The notes under the pieces: model-generated
The model's input: only the letters and a program-made list of their open reading frames with translations
Databases searched by the model: none
What the model was told of the DNA's origin: nothing
Shown here: positions 45,655 through 55,135 of the stretch, piece by piece
Numbering within the stretch: position 1 is the first letter of the stretch
Layout: every line of letters starts with the position of its first letter
Translations under genes and position numbers: made by a program
Assembly (NCBI RefSeq): GCF_006970865.1
Contig: NZ_CP035503.1
Coordinates: forward strand, 1,501,001 to 1,565,000
Origin: Rhodoferax sediminis
GTDB lineage: Bacteria; Pseudomonadota; Gammaproteobacteria; Burkholderiales; Burkholderiaceae_C
Length of the DNA: 64,000 nucleotides
Reading direction: 5' to 3'

Positions 45655-48279
45655 TCAATGCGCCAGCGCGGAAACCCTGGCGTTTGCGTTGCTGTCGGCC
45701 GGCGCAACCTGCCCGGCCTCGGCGACGCGCCGGGTCAGGTGGGTCAACGCCTGCTCGACCTGATCGATCAGGATCAGGCACAGATCGCCCGGCTCCAGGC
45801 GCGCCAGCGCGGTGTCGATGGCGTTGAATTCGCCGCGAATTTCCGTGGTACAGCGCGTGCGTTTGGCCTGTGCCAGGCCGGTGCGCAGCAAGGCCAGCAC
45901 TTCGCCGTCGGCGCGGCCGCGCTGGCAGGCATCCTGATACAGGATGACGTCGTCGAAAGCATCGCCGAGGATGGCGGTCTGTTCGCGGATGTCGTCATCG
46001 CGCCGATCGCCGGCGCCGCTGATCACGACCGAGCGGCGTTTGGCGGGCAGGGCGTCCACGGCAGCGACCAGCGCCCGCATGGCATCGGGGTTGTGGCCGT
46101 AATCCGCGATCACGGTGGCGCCCCGGTAATCCATCATGTTGAAGCGGCCCGGGACACTGCCGGCGTCGGTGGAAAAGCTGGCCAGACCGCGGCGCACGGT
46201 ATCCCAATTCAGGCCGACGCCCCAGGCCGCGGCGACCGCGGCCATGACGTTTTCAACCTGAAAGCCGATGCTGCCGTTGCGCGTGAAGGGGATGTCGCTC
46301 AGCGCGATGCGCTCGCGCCACGACCCCTCAGCGGCCACGATGGCGCCGTCATCGACGTAGACCGTACGCTTGCCCTGTGCGCGCTGCGTGGCCATCGCGG
46401 GGTGGTGGTGGTCGGCAGCGAAAAAGATGATGCTGCCCGGGCAGCTTGGCGCCATGGCGTGCACCATCGGGTCGGCCGCGTTCAGCACCGCATAGCCCGT
46501 AGGCGCGACGTTTTGCACGATCACGCGTTTGAGCACGGCCAGGTCTTCCACCGTGGTGATGTAGTTGAGCCCCAGATGATCGCCAGCGCCGATGTTGGTC
46601 ACCACGGCCACCTGGCAGCGGTCGAACCCGAGGCCTTCGCGCAGTATGCCGCCGCGTGCCGTTTCAAACACGGCCGCATCCACGTCGGGGTGCATCAGCA
46701 CGTTGCGGGCGCTCTTGGGCCCACTGCAGTCGCCGCTGTCGATCTGGTGGCCGTTGACATACACGCCATCGGTGTTGGTCATGCCCACGCGTAGCGCGCT
46801 GCTGGCCATCAAGTGGGCAATCAGGCGTGCCGTGGTGGTCTTGCCATTGGTGCCCGTGACCGCCACCACGGGAATGCGGCCGTCGTCGCCGTGGCCGAAC
46901 AGGTGCGAGATGATGGCTTCCCCGACGGGGCGGCCCTTGCCGTAGGACGGCGACAGGTGCATGCGCAGCCCCGGCGCGGCGTTGACCTCGACAATGCCGC
47001 CGTGCTGCTCGCGCATAGGGCGCAGCACGCTTTCGCACACCACATCGACGCCGCACACATGCAGGCCCACCATTTGTGCCGCCGCGATGGCGTTGGCCGC
47101 CACTTCGGGGTGAACGTCGTCCGTCACGTCAGTGGCGGTACCGCCCGTGCTGAGGTTGGCGTTGTTGCGCAGGATGATCCGGCGGCCTTTGGCCGGCACC
47201 GACTGCGGGGCCAATCCCTGCGCGTTCAGGCGTGCGATGGCGATTTCGTCGAAGCGGATTTTGGTCAGCGAGGTGGCGTGCCCTTCGCCGCGCCTGGGGT
47301 CGGCGTTGACCCGATCCACCAGTTCGCGCACGCTGTGGATGCCGTCGCCGATCACATGCGGCGGATCGCGTCGCGCGGCCGCTACCAGCTGGTGCCCCAC
47401 GACCAGCAGGCGAAAGTCATTGCCCGAAAGGAATTTTTCAACCATCACCCCGCCCACTTCGGCGGCGGCGCGAAAGGCGACTTCGAGGTGCTCGCGGTTC
47501 GTGACATTGACCGTGACCCCCTTGCCCTGATTGCCGTCCTGCGGCTTGACGACGACCGGCAGGCCGATCTCGCAGGCCACTGCCCACGCCTCGTCTGTAT
47601 CTTTGACAGGGCGGCCGATTGGCACCGGCGCGCCGGCCGCATGGAGCAATTTCTTGGTCAGATCCTTGTCTTGCGCGATGGCTTCGGATACGGCACTCGT
47701 GGCGTCCACCTCGGCCGCCTGGATGCGCCGCTGGCGCGAGCCCCAGCCGAACTGCACCAGGCTGCCCTGGGTCAGCCGGCGCCAGGGGATACCGCGGGCG
47801 GCCGCAGCGCTGACGATGGCGCCGGTGCTGGGGCCGAGCCGCTCGTCTTCGTCGGTGTCGCGCAAACGCGCGATCGCTGCATCCACGTCGAAGCCGGTGT
47901 TCTGCAGCGTCGCCTGTATCAGCATTTGCGCCAACTCGAATGCCAATCGGCCCACCGCCTCTTCGCTGTAAGCCACGACCACCTGGTATACGCCAATGTC
48001 GACGGTGGCCGCGGTACGGCTGAAGGTGACGGGGCAGCCGGCCTGCGTTTGCAGCGCCAGGGCCGCGGCTTCCAGCACATGGGCCAGCGAGATCGGCCCC
48101 TGGTAGCCGCTCGACTGCAAGGTTCCGATGGCCGGGAACAGTTCGCGCACCCTGGATTCGAAGTCGGGCAGTTCGGCAATGGAGCGCTCTGTCGGTGCGC
48201 AGGACACGATGGCCTCCAGCGCAGTGTGCCGGCACCAGAGATTGGGGCCGCGCAGGGCCCGGACGCGTGAGATTTCCAT
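45655..48279 (-). CDS. cphA: Cyanophycin synthetase
   Basis: Cytoplasmic enzyme of 874 aa that polymerises aspartate and arginine, without ribosomes, into the storage polymer cyanophycin. It starts at MEISRVRALRGPNLW; an upstream extension to 48345 is unlikely. The N-terminal domain is followed by an ATP-grasp domain (VVVKPQDGNQGKGVTVNV near residue 225) for one amino-acid addition, then a Mur-ligase-like domain with an intact P-loop VTGTNGKTTTARLIAHL near residue 490. The C-terminal Mur domain (VIADYGHNPDAMRALV near 740) is also present. The preceding cphA' gene ends 34 bp upstream. No cyanophycinase gene is in the window. Confidence 0.95.
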   Translation of the reverse strand: MEISRVRALRGPNLWCRHTALEAIVSCAPTERSIAELPDFESRVRELFPAIGTLQSSGYQGPISLAHVLEAAALALQTQAGCPVTFSRTAATVDIGVYQVVVAYSEEAVGRLAFELAQMLIQATLQNTGFDVDAAIARLRDTDEDERLGPSTGAIVSAAAARGIPWRRLTQGSLVQFGWGSRQRRIQAAEVDATSAVSEAIAQDKDLTKKLLHAAGAPVPIGRPVKDTDEAWAVACEIGLPVVVKPQDGNQGKGVTVNVTNREHLEVAFRAAAEVGGVMVEKFLSGNDFRLLVVGHQLVAAARRDPPHVIGDGIHSVRELVDRVNADPRRGEGHATSLTKIRFDEIAIARLNAQGLAPQSVPAKGRRIILRNNANLSTGGTATDVTDDVHPEVAANAIAAAQMVGLHVCGVDVVCESVLRPMREQHGGIVEVNAAPGLRMHLSPSYGKGRPVGEAIISHLFGHGDDGRIPVVAVTGTNGKTTTARLIAHLMASSALRVGMTNTDGVYVNGHQIDSGDCSGPKSARNVLMHPDVDAAVFETARGGILREGLGFDRCQVAVVTNIGAGDHLGLNYITTVEDLAVLKRVIVQNVAPTGYAVLNAADPMVHAMAPSCPGSIIFFAADHHHPAMATQRAQGKRTVYVDDGAIVAAEGSWRERIALSDIPFTRNGSIGFQVENVMAAVAAAWGVGLNWDTVRRGLASFSTDAGSVPGRFNMMDYRGATVIADYGHNPDAMRALVAAVDALPAKRRSVVISGAGDRRDDDIREQTAILGDAFDDVILYQDACQRGRADGEVLALLRTGLAQAKRTRCTTEIRGEFNAIDTALARLEPGDLCLILIDQVEQALTHLTRRVAEAGQVAPADSNANARVSALAH

Positions 48280-48313
48280 CGTGGGTTCTTTCTGTTTTGG
48301 CGTGTTGTCGGGA

Positions 48314-50542
48314 TCAGCTGGCCGCAAACAATTCGGGCGCGGCAAAGTACGGCTTCAGTTCGGTGTCGAAGGTTTCGATGCCGACGGAGATCAAATCGGG
48401 GGAGATGTTCAGCGCCCAGGCCGTGGCAATGGCCGCCAGGATGCAGGGGCGCAGTGCCTGGGCGGCTGACGGTGCAGCACGTCCGTTCTGGCGGACCAGC
48501 TTTTCCAGGTTAGCCAGCACGATTTCAGCGGCGCCGGTGGCCAGGATCACATGGTCCGACCGGACAGACACTGCCCGGCCGCCGCCCGCGCGGTGCGCCA
48601 CGATGGCGGCCGCCTCGGGATCGTCCGCATAAAAAATAACTTCCCCGTCACACAGTGGGGCAAGGCCGGCCACCAGCGCATCCGCCGCGTTGAGCACGGC
48701 GACGCCGTCCGGCAGCACCACATCGACCTGGGTGCGCAATACCTTGGCGAGCTGATCGGCAGTAAAAATGTCGAACTCGGCCAGCGCCTGGGCGCCATCC
48801 AGGTCCGTCACGACGCCGACCTGGCAGCGGTCATAAGCCAGGCCGTCGCGCAGGATGGTTTCGGCCCCGTTCTCGATCACGGCGGCCTCGACCGCCACGT
48901 TCATGAGCAGGCGGCGAGCGGGCTCAAAGCCGGCACAGTTTCCGTGCGCAACCCGGCGCCGGTCGAGGAACAGGCCGTCGCGGCAAGCCAGACCCGCGTA
49001 GCGCCCGCTCAGGTGAACCAGCCACGCCACCAGGCGGGCAATCGTCTGGGTGCCTTGCGATCCGGCCACGCCGATCACCGGGATGCGGCCCGCCGTATTG
49101 GCGGGATCTTCCGGGAAAAGATGGTCGACAATGGCGCGCCCCACAGGTCGCGGCGCGCCCACCGCGGGCTTGAGATGCATCAGCAAACCGGGCCCGGCGT
49201 TGACCTCGACTACCGCGCCGCCCTGTGCCTCCAGAGGGCGCGAGATGTCCTCGGCGACCACATCGATACCGGCAATATCGAGTCCGACCACGCGTGCCGC
49301 GAGCGAGACGGCGTAGGCGACGGCAGGGTGGACCTGGTCGGTGCAGTCGATCGCCACATTGCCATTGCGCTGGATCAGCACCTGGCGGCCTGCGTCCGGC
49401 ACACCGTCCGGCGTCAACCCCTGGCGCTGCAGTTCGAGCAAGATGGTTTCGTCGGTGCGGGTCTCGACCAGGTTGAGCGGGCAATCCTCGGCCAGGCCGC
49501 GCCGCGGGTCGGTGTTGATCTGGCTGTCCACCAGTTCCTCCACCGACGAGCGGCCGTCGCCGCTGACCCAGGCCGCGTCGCCGCGCGCGGCAGCAACCAA
49601 GCGGCCGCCGACCACCAGCATGCGGTGTTCGTGGCCGCGGGCGAAACGCTCGACCATCACTTCACTACCGTGCAACTGCGCCACCTCGAAGGCGGCACGC
49701 ACATCCGCCTCGCGCGTCAGGTCGAGCGCCACGCCCCGTCCGTGGTTGCCATCGGTGGGTTTGACCGCCACCGGCAGTCCGATGTCCTGCGCGGCGGCCC
49801 AGGCGGCTTCGGCGCTGTCCACAATTTCACCTTCGGGAACCGGCACCCCGCAGGACTTGAGCAAACGCTTGGTCAGGTCTTTGTCGCTCGCGATGCCGGC
49901 CGCGATGGCGCTGGTGAGTTCGGTCTCTGCCGTCCATATGCGGCGCTGGCAGGCGCCGTAACCCAGTTGCACCAGGTTGCCTTCGTTGAGCCGGATGTGG
50001 GGAATGCGGCGATCGCTTGCCGCGGCCACGATGCAGGCGGTGCTCGGGCCCAGGTAGCAGTCATCGACCTGGGTGCGCACCAGCGCGACGACCGCCTGGA
50101 CATCGACGGGGTGATCGTTGATCGCCGCCATCAACAGCCGATGCCCCTGTGCCAGCGCGGTGCGGGCGACATGCTCATCGCGGGCACGAAACACCATCCG
50201 GTAAATGCCATGCTGCGAGGTACTGCGGGTCTGGCCAAAACCGGTGGGCATGCCGGCCAGGTTCAGCAGCTCGATCACCACGTGTTCCAGCACATGCCCG
50301 GCCCAGGTGCCTTCGACCAGCCGCTGCAGGAAGCCACCGCGCTCGCCAACCCCGCAGTGATGCTCCGCCAGTGCCGGGAGCAGGGCGATAAGCCGGTCGT
50401 TGAAGCCGGGCAGCAAATGGGAGGGGAAATCTTCCAGCTCACCCAGATCAAGCCAGACCTCGAGCGCCGGGCGGTAAGTCCAGATGTTGGGGCCGCGCAG
50501 ATAGGTGATGCGAAGCAGTTTGATGTCGTTTTTGGGGCTCAT
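48314..50542 (-). CDS. cphA': CphA' - cyanophycin synthetase paralogue with degenerate Mur-ligase half
   Basis: Paralogue of CphA, 742 aa from MSPKNDIKLLRITYLRGPNIW at 50542. The ATP-grasp half looks intact (VAVKPTDGNHGRGVALDL near residue 225, EVNAGPGLLMH near 455). In the Mur-ligase half the P-loop GTNGKTT is replaced by GVAGSQGTQT near residue 490, so ATP binding there is probably lost, and the C-terminal Mur domain is missing (about 130 residues shorter than CphA). It may therefore catalyse only one of the two additions or act as a partner of CphA. CphA' genes beside cphA are known in betaproteobacteria; their exact role remains debated. Confidence 0.88.
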   Translation of the reverse strand: MSPKNDIKLLRITYLRGPNIWTYRPALEVWLDLGELEDFPSHLLPGFNDRLIALLPALAEHHCGVGERGGFLQRLVEGTWAGHVLEHVVIELLNLAGMPTGFGQTRSTSQHGIYRMVFRARDEHVARTALAQGHRLLMAAINDHPVDVQAVVALVRTQVDDCYLGPSTACIVAAASDRRIPHIRLNEGNLVQLGYGACQRRIWTAETELTSAIAAGIASDKDLTKRLLKSCGVPVPEGEIVDSAEAAWAAAQDIGLPVAVKPTDGNHGRGVALDLTREADVRAAFEVAQLHGSEVMVERFARGHEHRMLVVGGRLVAAARGDAAWVSGDGRSSVEELVDSQINTDPRRGLAEDCPLNLVETRTDETILLELQRQGLTPDGVPDAGRQVLIQRNGNVAIDCTDQVHPAVAYAVSLAARVVGLDIAGIDVVAEDISRPLEAQGGAVVEVNAGPGLLMHLKPAVGAPRPVGRAIVDHLFPEDPANTAGRIPVIGVAGSQGTQTIARLVAWLVHLSGRYAGLACRDGLFLDRRRVAHGNCAGFEPARRLLMNVAVEAAVIENGAETILRDGLAYDRCQVGVVTDLDGAQALAEFDIFTADQLAKVLRTQVDVVLPDGVAVLNAADALVAGLAPLCDGEVIFYADDPEAAAIVAHRAGGGRAVSVRSDHVILATGAAEIVLANLEKLVRQNGRAAPSAAQALRPCILAAIATAWALNISPDLISVGIETFDTELKPYFAAPELFAAS

Positions 50543-50660
50543 ATATTCATTGAACAAGACCAGATCGCTGGCCCATGCAAGCCGGCACCACACGTCCCGC
50601 ATTCGCCACTTCGGCGAGAATTCCCGATGCCCAGGCGCCAGCGAGGCTACGCTGACCGCT
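50543..50660. promoter_or_regulatory. Divergent promoter region of the cyanophycin locus
   Basis: 118 bp between the cphA' start and the ABC protein start, so both directions are read from here. No clear operator or -35/-10 pair was recognised. Confidence 0.4.
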
Positions 50661-53045
50661 ATGGGGCATGGAAACAAAATGCAATATCACCATTCAATTG
50701 ACGCCAACAGGACAGATTCAGAGTCCGTACAGAACGACCTGCGCGGACGGCTCGCACCCGATGAGAACGTTTTAAGTACGCTGGCGGTTGACTTGGACCA
50801 CCGGCTTTGTTTTTCCAGGGGGCTGTTGGCTCTGACCAACCGGTCCCTGTGGGCTTTTGACGCCAGCCCAGCGCCCGGCGATAGTCAATGGCGCAGCTGG
50901 CCCTTGGCCCAGGGGCTGGCGCTGCACCACTTTGACCATGCTGGCGTCGGTACCATTGAGTTGCACGACGCCCACACCCGGCGCGCGAGCTGGCGCTTTA
51001 CCCTGGGTGCCAACGTCCAGGCGCTGCGCCTGATCAAGCAGTTCGAGCTGCAACTGGCCAACCTCGCGCAGGGCGCCGCGCAAATGAGGGACGATCCCTC
51101 GCTGTGCCCGCAGTGCAAATCACCGCTGCCACCCGACAGCGACGAATGCCCGATGTGCGCGCGCGAGTTGCACACGCCGCCATCGACCTGGGTCCTGCTG
51201 CGCCTGGGGCGCTTTGCCAGGCCGTACCGCAAGCAACTCGTCGCGGGTTTTGCTCTTACGCTGGTGTCCACCGCGGCGACGCTGATACCGCCGTACCTGA
51301 CCATTCCGCTGATGGATGACATCCTGATTCCGTTCCAGAACGGCCAGAGGATCGAGTCCTGGCTGGTTGCAGCCTATCTGGGCGGCCTGCTGGGCTCGGC
51401 CCTGCTGGGCTGGGGGCTGAACTGGGCGCGTACCTACATGCTGTCGCTGGTGTCCGAGCGCATCGGAGCCGACCTGCGCACAGCCACCTTCGATCATTTG
51501 CTGTCGCTGTCGCTGGACTATTTTGGGGGCAAGCGCACGGGTGACCTGATGGCGCGCATTGGCTCGGAAACCGACCGGATTTGTGTTTTTCTGTCCCTGC
51601 ATGCGCTGGATTTCGCCACCGACGTGCTGATGATCCTGATGACGTCGATCATCCTGTTTTCGATCAGTCCGTGGCTGGCGCTGGTTACGTTGCTGCCGCT
51701 GCCCTTCATTGCCTGGATGATCCACACCGTGCGCGATCGCCTGCGCACCGGGTTCGAGAAGATCGACCGCGTCTGGTCCGAAGTGACAAATGTGCTGGCC
51801 GACACCATTCCGGGCATTCGTGTCGTCAAGGCGTTTGCACAGGAAAAACGCGAGGCGCAGCGCTTTCGCGTCGCCAACCAGCACAACCTGATGGTGAACG
51901 ATCGGCTCAACAAGACCTGGTCGCTGTTCACCCCCACGGTTTCGCTGCTGACCGAAATCGGCCTGCTGGTGGTGTGGGCGTTTGGCATCTGGCTGGTGTC
52001 CCGGCACCAGATCACGGTCGGCGTGCTGACCGCGTTCATTGCCTATATAGGCCGTTTCTACACGCGGCTGGATTCGATGAGCCGCATTGTCTCGGTCACG
52101 CAAAAAGCGGCGGCCGGCGCCAAGCGTATCTTCGACATCCTCGACCATGTCTCCAATGTGCCCGAGCCGGCGCAGCCGGTGAAAATTGGCACCGGGCCCG
52201 GTTTGCAAGGCATGCAGGGACGCATCGAGATCAGCGGCATCGGTTTTCGCTACGGCAACCGCTCGGTCATTCGTGGCCTGGATCTGGCAATCGAGCCAGG
52301 CGAGATGATTGGCCTGGTGGGCCATAGTGGCTCGGGCAAAAGCACGCTGGTCAACCTGATCTGTCGCTTCTATGACGTGACCGACGGCTCGATCCGCGTC
52401 GATGGCACCGACATCCGGCGCTTTGGCGTGGCCGACTACCGGCGTCACATCGGCCTGGTGCTGCAGGAGCCTTTCTTGTTCTTCGGCACGGTCGCCGAGA
52501 ACATCGCGTACGGCCGGCCCGACGCGACGCACGCCGAGATCGTGGCGGCGGCGCGCGCCGCGCATGCGCATGAATTTATCCTGCGGCTGGCGCAGGGCTA
52601 TGACTCGCTGGTCGGCGAGCGCGGGCAGGGCCTGTCGGGCGGCGAGCGCCAGCGCATCTCGATTGCGCGCGCGCTCCTGATCGATCCGCGCATCCTGATT
52701 CTCGACGAAGCCACTTCGTCGGTGGACACCGAAACCGAAAAGGAGATCCAGAAAGCACTGGACAACCTGGTGCAGGGCCGCACCACGATTGCCATTGCGC
52801 ACCGCCTGTCCACCTTGCGCAAGGCGGACCGGCTGGTGGTGATGGACCGTGGGCAAGTGGTGGAAGTTGGCCCGCACGACGAACTGATGGCCCGGCAGGG
52901 CGCCTACTGGCGTCTGTATGAAGCGCAATTGCGCCGCACCGACATTGGAGATGAGGGAGAAGACGAAGAGGGTGACGCCCCCGGCATGGCGATAGTGGCC
53001 CCGACGGTGCATTTGCCCCAGGCCCGTGAACACGAAAGCATCTGA
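50661..53045 (+). CDS. Cyanophycin-locus ABC exporter-type protein with PH-like domain and zinc ribbon
   Basis: Half-transporter of about 794 aa (start ATG 50661, or 50679 behind GGA). Residues about 15-130 form a beta-rich region with LALTNRSLWAFDA and WRSWPLAQGLALHHFD, resembling bacterial PH-like domains. A four-cysteine zinc ribbon CPQCKSPLPPDSDECPMCA follows near residue 145. Six membrane helices of an ABC exporter (about 185-460) and one NBD come next: Walker A GHSGSGKST near 560, signature LSGGERQRISIARAL near 665, Walker B ILILDEATSSVD near 685. In this context it is a transport-associated protein of cyanophycin metabolism; the transported substrate is unknown. It is divergent from cphA'. 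Confidence 0.87.
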   Translation: MGHGNKMQYHHSIDANRTDSESVQNDLRGRLAPDENVLSTLAVDLDHRLCFSRGLLALTNRSLWAFDASPAPGDSQWRSWPLAQGLALHHFDHAGVGTIELHDAHTRRASWRFTLGANVQALRLIKQFELQLANLAQGAAQMRDDPSLCPQCKSPLPPDSDECPMCARELHTPPSTWVLLRLGRFARPYRKQLVAGFALTLVSTAATLIPPYLTIPLMDDILIPFQNGQRIESWLVAAYLGGLLGSALLGWGLNWARTYMLSLVSERIGADLRTATFDHLLSLSLDYFGGKRTGDLMARIGSETDRICVFLSLHALDFATDVLMILMTSIILFSISPWLALVTLLPLPFIAWMIHTVRDRLRTGFEKIDRVWSEVTNVLADTIPGIRVVKAFAQEKREAQRFRVANQHNLMVNDRLNKTWSLFTPTVSLLTEIGLLVVWAFGIWLVSRHQITVGVLTAFIAYIGRFYTRLDSMSRIVSVTQKAAAGAKRIFDILDHVSNVPEPAQPVKIGTGPGLQGMQGRIEISGIGFRYGNRSVIRGLDLAIEPGEMIGLVGHSGSGKSTLVNLICRFYDVTDGSIRVDGTDIRRFGVADYRRHIGLVLQEPFLFFGTVAENIAYGRPDATHAEIVAAARAAHAHEFILRLAQGYDSLVGERGQGLSGGERQRISIARALLIDPRILILDEATSSVDTETEKEIQKALDNLVQGRTTIAIAHRLSTLRKADRLVVMDRGQVVEVGPHDELMARQGAYWRLYEAQLRRTDIGDEGEDEEGDAPGMAIVAPTVHLPQAREHESI

Positions 53046-53515
53046 TGGACGCCTGTGATTTTCAACTCGAGCGCAACCCCTTTGGCCGCCTGGTCTGGAT
53101 CGCTCCAACTGGCGAGCGCTTCGATGGCGTGACGCCGGTGCGCGCCTTTCCCGTCTCAATGCCTGCCGAAGGACTCTCACTGCTCCATGCCGACGGCCAC
53201 GAACTGGCCTGGATCGAACGGCTGGACGCGCTGCCGCCAGCGGTGCGCAGCCTGATTGAAGAAGAACTCGCCGCGCGCGAGTTCGCACCTGAAATCCTGC
53301 GTCTCAAAAGCGTATCGACGTTTTCCACCCCCAGCACCTGGGAGGTGGAGACCGACCGGGGCGACACGCGCTTCGTGCTCAAAGGGGAAGAGGACATTCG
53401 CCGGCTGGATGGCGCCGCGTTGTTGATCACGGGCGGCCAGGGTGTTCACTTCAAGGTGCGCGACATGCTGGCGCTCGACCCCGTCTCGCGCCGGCTGCTG
53501 GGGCGGTTTCTTTGA
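53045..53515 (+). CDS. DUF1854 protein of the cyanophycin locus
   Basis: Small soluble protein of 156 aa with no signal peptide, matching the DUF1854 pattern (LVWIAPTGERFDGVTPVRAFP near residue 15, WEVETDRGDTRFVLKGEEDIRRL near 97). Its ATG overlaps the stop of the ABC gene (TGATG), so the two are translationally coupled and probably act together. Function unknown; it may bind the ABC protein or the polymer. Confidence 0.83.
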   Translation: MDACDFQLERNPFGRLVWIAPTGERFDGVTPVRAFPVSMPAEGLSLLHADGHELAWIERLDALPPAVRSLIEEELAAREFAPEILRLKSVSTFSTPSTWEVETDRGDTRFVLKGEEDIRRLDGAALLITGGQGVHFKVRDMLALDPVSRRLLGRFL

Positions 53516-53608
53516 GCCGGAGGTCGGGGTGGCGGGACTCGATAGGGGGCTTCAGCTCGATTTGCCGAGGAGACATTGGCATTCAGCGTAGACGCCGATC
53601 CACGAGGA

Positions 53609-53628
53609 TCCATATTTGTACATATGGA
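53609..53628. promoter_or_regulatory. Inverted repeat upstream of the amino-acid ABC importer
   Basis: TCCATAT (53609-53615) and ATATGGA (53622-53628) flank TTGTAC. It lies 152 bp before the binding-protein start, in a 264-bp gap with no gene, and is followed by TTGTATGTATGGACAAC. It is likely an operator for the importer operon. Confidence 0.45.
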
Positions 53629-53779
53629 TTGTATGTATGGACAACGAGGCGTCTTCTATGGCAGCATAAAAAAGGGATCCGGAATTGGCGTACGCCAGTG
53701 CGACGCAGGCTGTTCCCCCCATGTGCTTGAGGAACCATATCGCACCAACGCTTACACCTTACACAGTAGGAGCATTCAG

Positions 53780-55039
53780 ATGGGAAATCAAAGTGGCCCG
53801 GGAAAGTTTGGTCGTCGTACGGTTCTGCAGGTTGCCGCTGCGGCAGGTGCCGCACAGCTCGCTCCTCCCTTCATCATCAGTGCGCGCGGCGAGGAAACGG
53901 TCAAGCTTGGCCTGGACAATCCACTGACCGGGGTCTACGCGGCGACCGGCAAGAACGAACTGACCGGTTGCCAGCTGGCGGTCGAACAGATCAATGCCAA
54001 GGGCGGCATCCTCGGGCGCCAGGCGGAGCTACTGATCGAGGACTCCAGCAGCGGTGATGCCGGCACCGCGGTGCAAAAGGCGCGCAAACTGATCGATCGC
54101 GACAAGGTCAACTTCCTGCTGGGCAACGTCAACTCCGGGCTGTCGCTGGCGATGGCCCAGGTCAGCAACGAAAAGAGAATTCTGCATATCGTGCCAGGCG
54201 GCCATACCGATGCCATCACCGGCAGCACCTGCCACTGGAACGTGTTCCGCGTCTGCAACACCACGCGCATGCTGACCAATGCGATCGCCAAATCGCTGAT
54301 GGACCGCTACGGCAAGAAGATGTACTTCATCACCTCCGACTACGCCTTTGGCCATACCTTGCAGGAAGGCTACGACGCCAACCTCAAGCAATATGGCGGC
54401 ACCAAACTGGGTGAAGATCTGGTGCCGCTCGGCACTACCGACTTTTCCTCGTATCTGATCAAGGCGCAGGCCACCAAGCCGGACGTGCTGGTGTTCCTGG
54501 CGAACGGCGACGACCTGCTGAACGCGCTCAAGCAGGCGGTGCAATTCGGCCTGGACAAACGTATTCATCTGGCCGGCGCCAATACCGAACTGGAGGTGCT
54601 GGAAGGCCTGCCGCCGGAAGCGCGTATTGGCGACTGGGTCGCCGAGTGGTACCACATCCAGCCCGGTGTGCCGCATGTCGACGAATTCGTCGCCGCCATC
54701 AAGAAAAAAACCGGCCGCGTGCCCACTGCGCGTACCTGGTTCGGCTTTGTCGGCGCCTGGAGTTGCGCGCTGGCCGCGAACAAGGCGAAGTCGCTCGATG
54801 CGCTGAAGATGGCGCGCGCGCTGGACGGCATGGAGTTGCCGCCGGAAGTCGGACTGATGCCCAACACACCGTTCTACCGCGCCAACCAGCACCAGCTGAT
54901 CGGCTCGCTGTATGTCGGCAACGCACAGGCAAAAGGGTCCGCGCCGGATGATCTGTTCCATGTCGCCAAGGTGGTCAATGGCAAGGATGTGGCGGGCACA
55001 GTGGAAGAATCCGGTTGCAAGATGACCTGGCCGGCGTAG
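53780..55039 (+). CDS. ABC importer substrate-binding protein, urea/branched-chain amino acid type
   Basis: Periplasmic receptor of 419 aa from ATG 53780, with AGGAG 7 nt upstream; a longer frame to 53576 is spurious. The N-terminus KFGRRTVLQVAAAAGAAQL has a twin-arginine Tat-like signal. The mature chain is a Leu/Ile/Val-binding or UrtA-type fold (LGLDNPLTGVYAATGKNELTGCQLAVEQINAKGGILGR). It begins a five-gene importer operon next to the cyanophycin genes. The ligand could be an amino acid, dipeptide or urea. Confidence 0.88.
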   Translation: MGNQSGPGKFGRRTVLQVAAAAGAAQLAPPFIISARGEETVKLGLDNPLTGVYAATGKNELTGCQLAVEQINAKGGILGRQAELLIEDSSSGDAGTAVQKARKLIDRDKVNFLLGNVNSGLSLAMAQVSNEKRILHIVPGGHTDAITGSTCHWNVFRVCNTTRMLTNAIAKSLMDRYGKKMYFITSDYAFGHTLQEGYDANLKQYGGTKLGEDLVPLGTTDFSSYLIKAQATKPDVLVFLANGDDLLNALKQAVQFGLDKRIHLAGANTELEVLEGLPPEARIGDWVAEWYHIQPGVPHVDEFVAAIKKKTGRVPTARTWFGFVGAWSCALAANKAKSLDALKMARALDGMELPPEVGLMPNTPFYRANQHQLIGSLYVGNAQAKGSAPDDLFHVAKVVNGKDVAGTVEESGCKMTWPA

Positions 55040-55135
55040 GCGATTTGTGTTGGTGATATCGGCGTCGTTGCTGCTAATCCCCTGCGGGAACGACAGGGAG
55101 AGAAGTGCGCTTCTTCTGCACTGCAAGGAACAAGC

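Noticed and set aside
45558..45827. Open frame on the plus strand reading MERVMGIEPTLFAWEAKVLP
   Set aside because: This is the antisense translation of tRNA-Gly, a frequent false gene.
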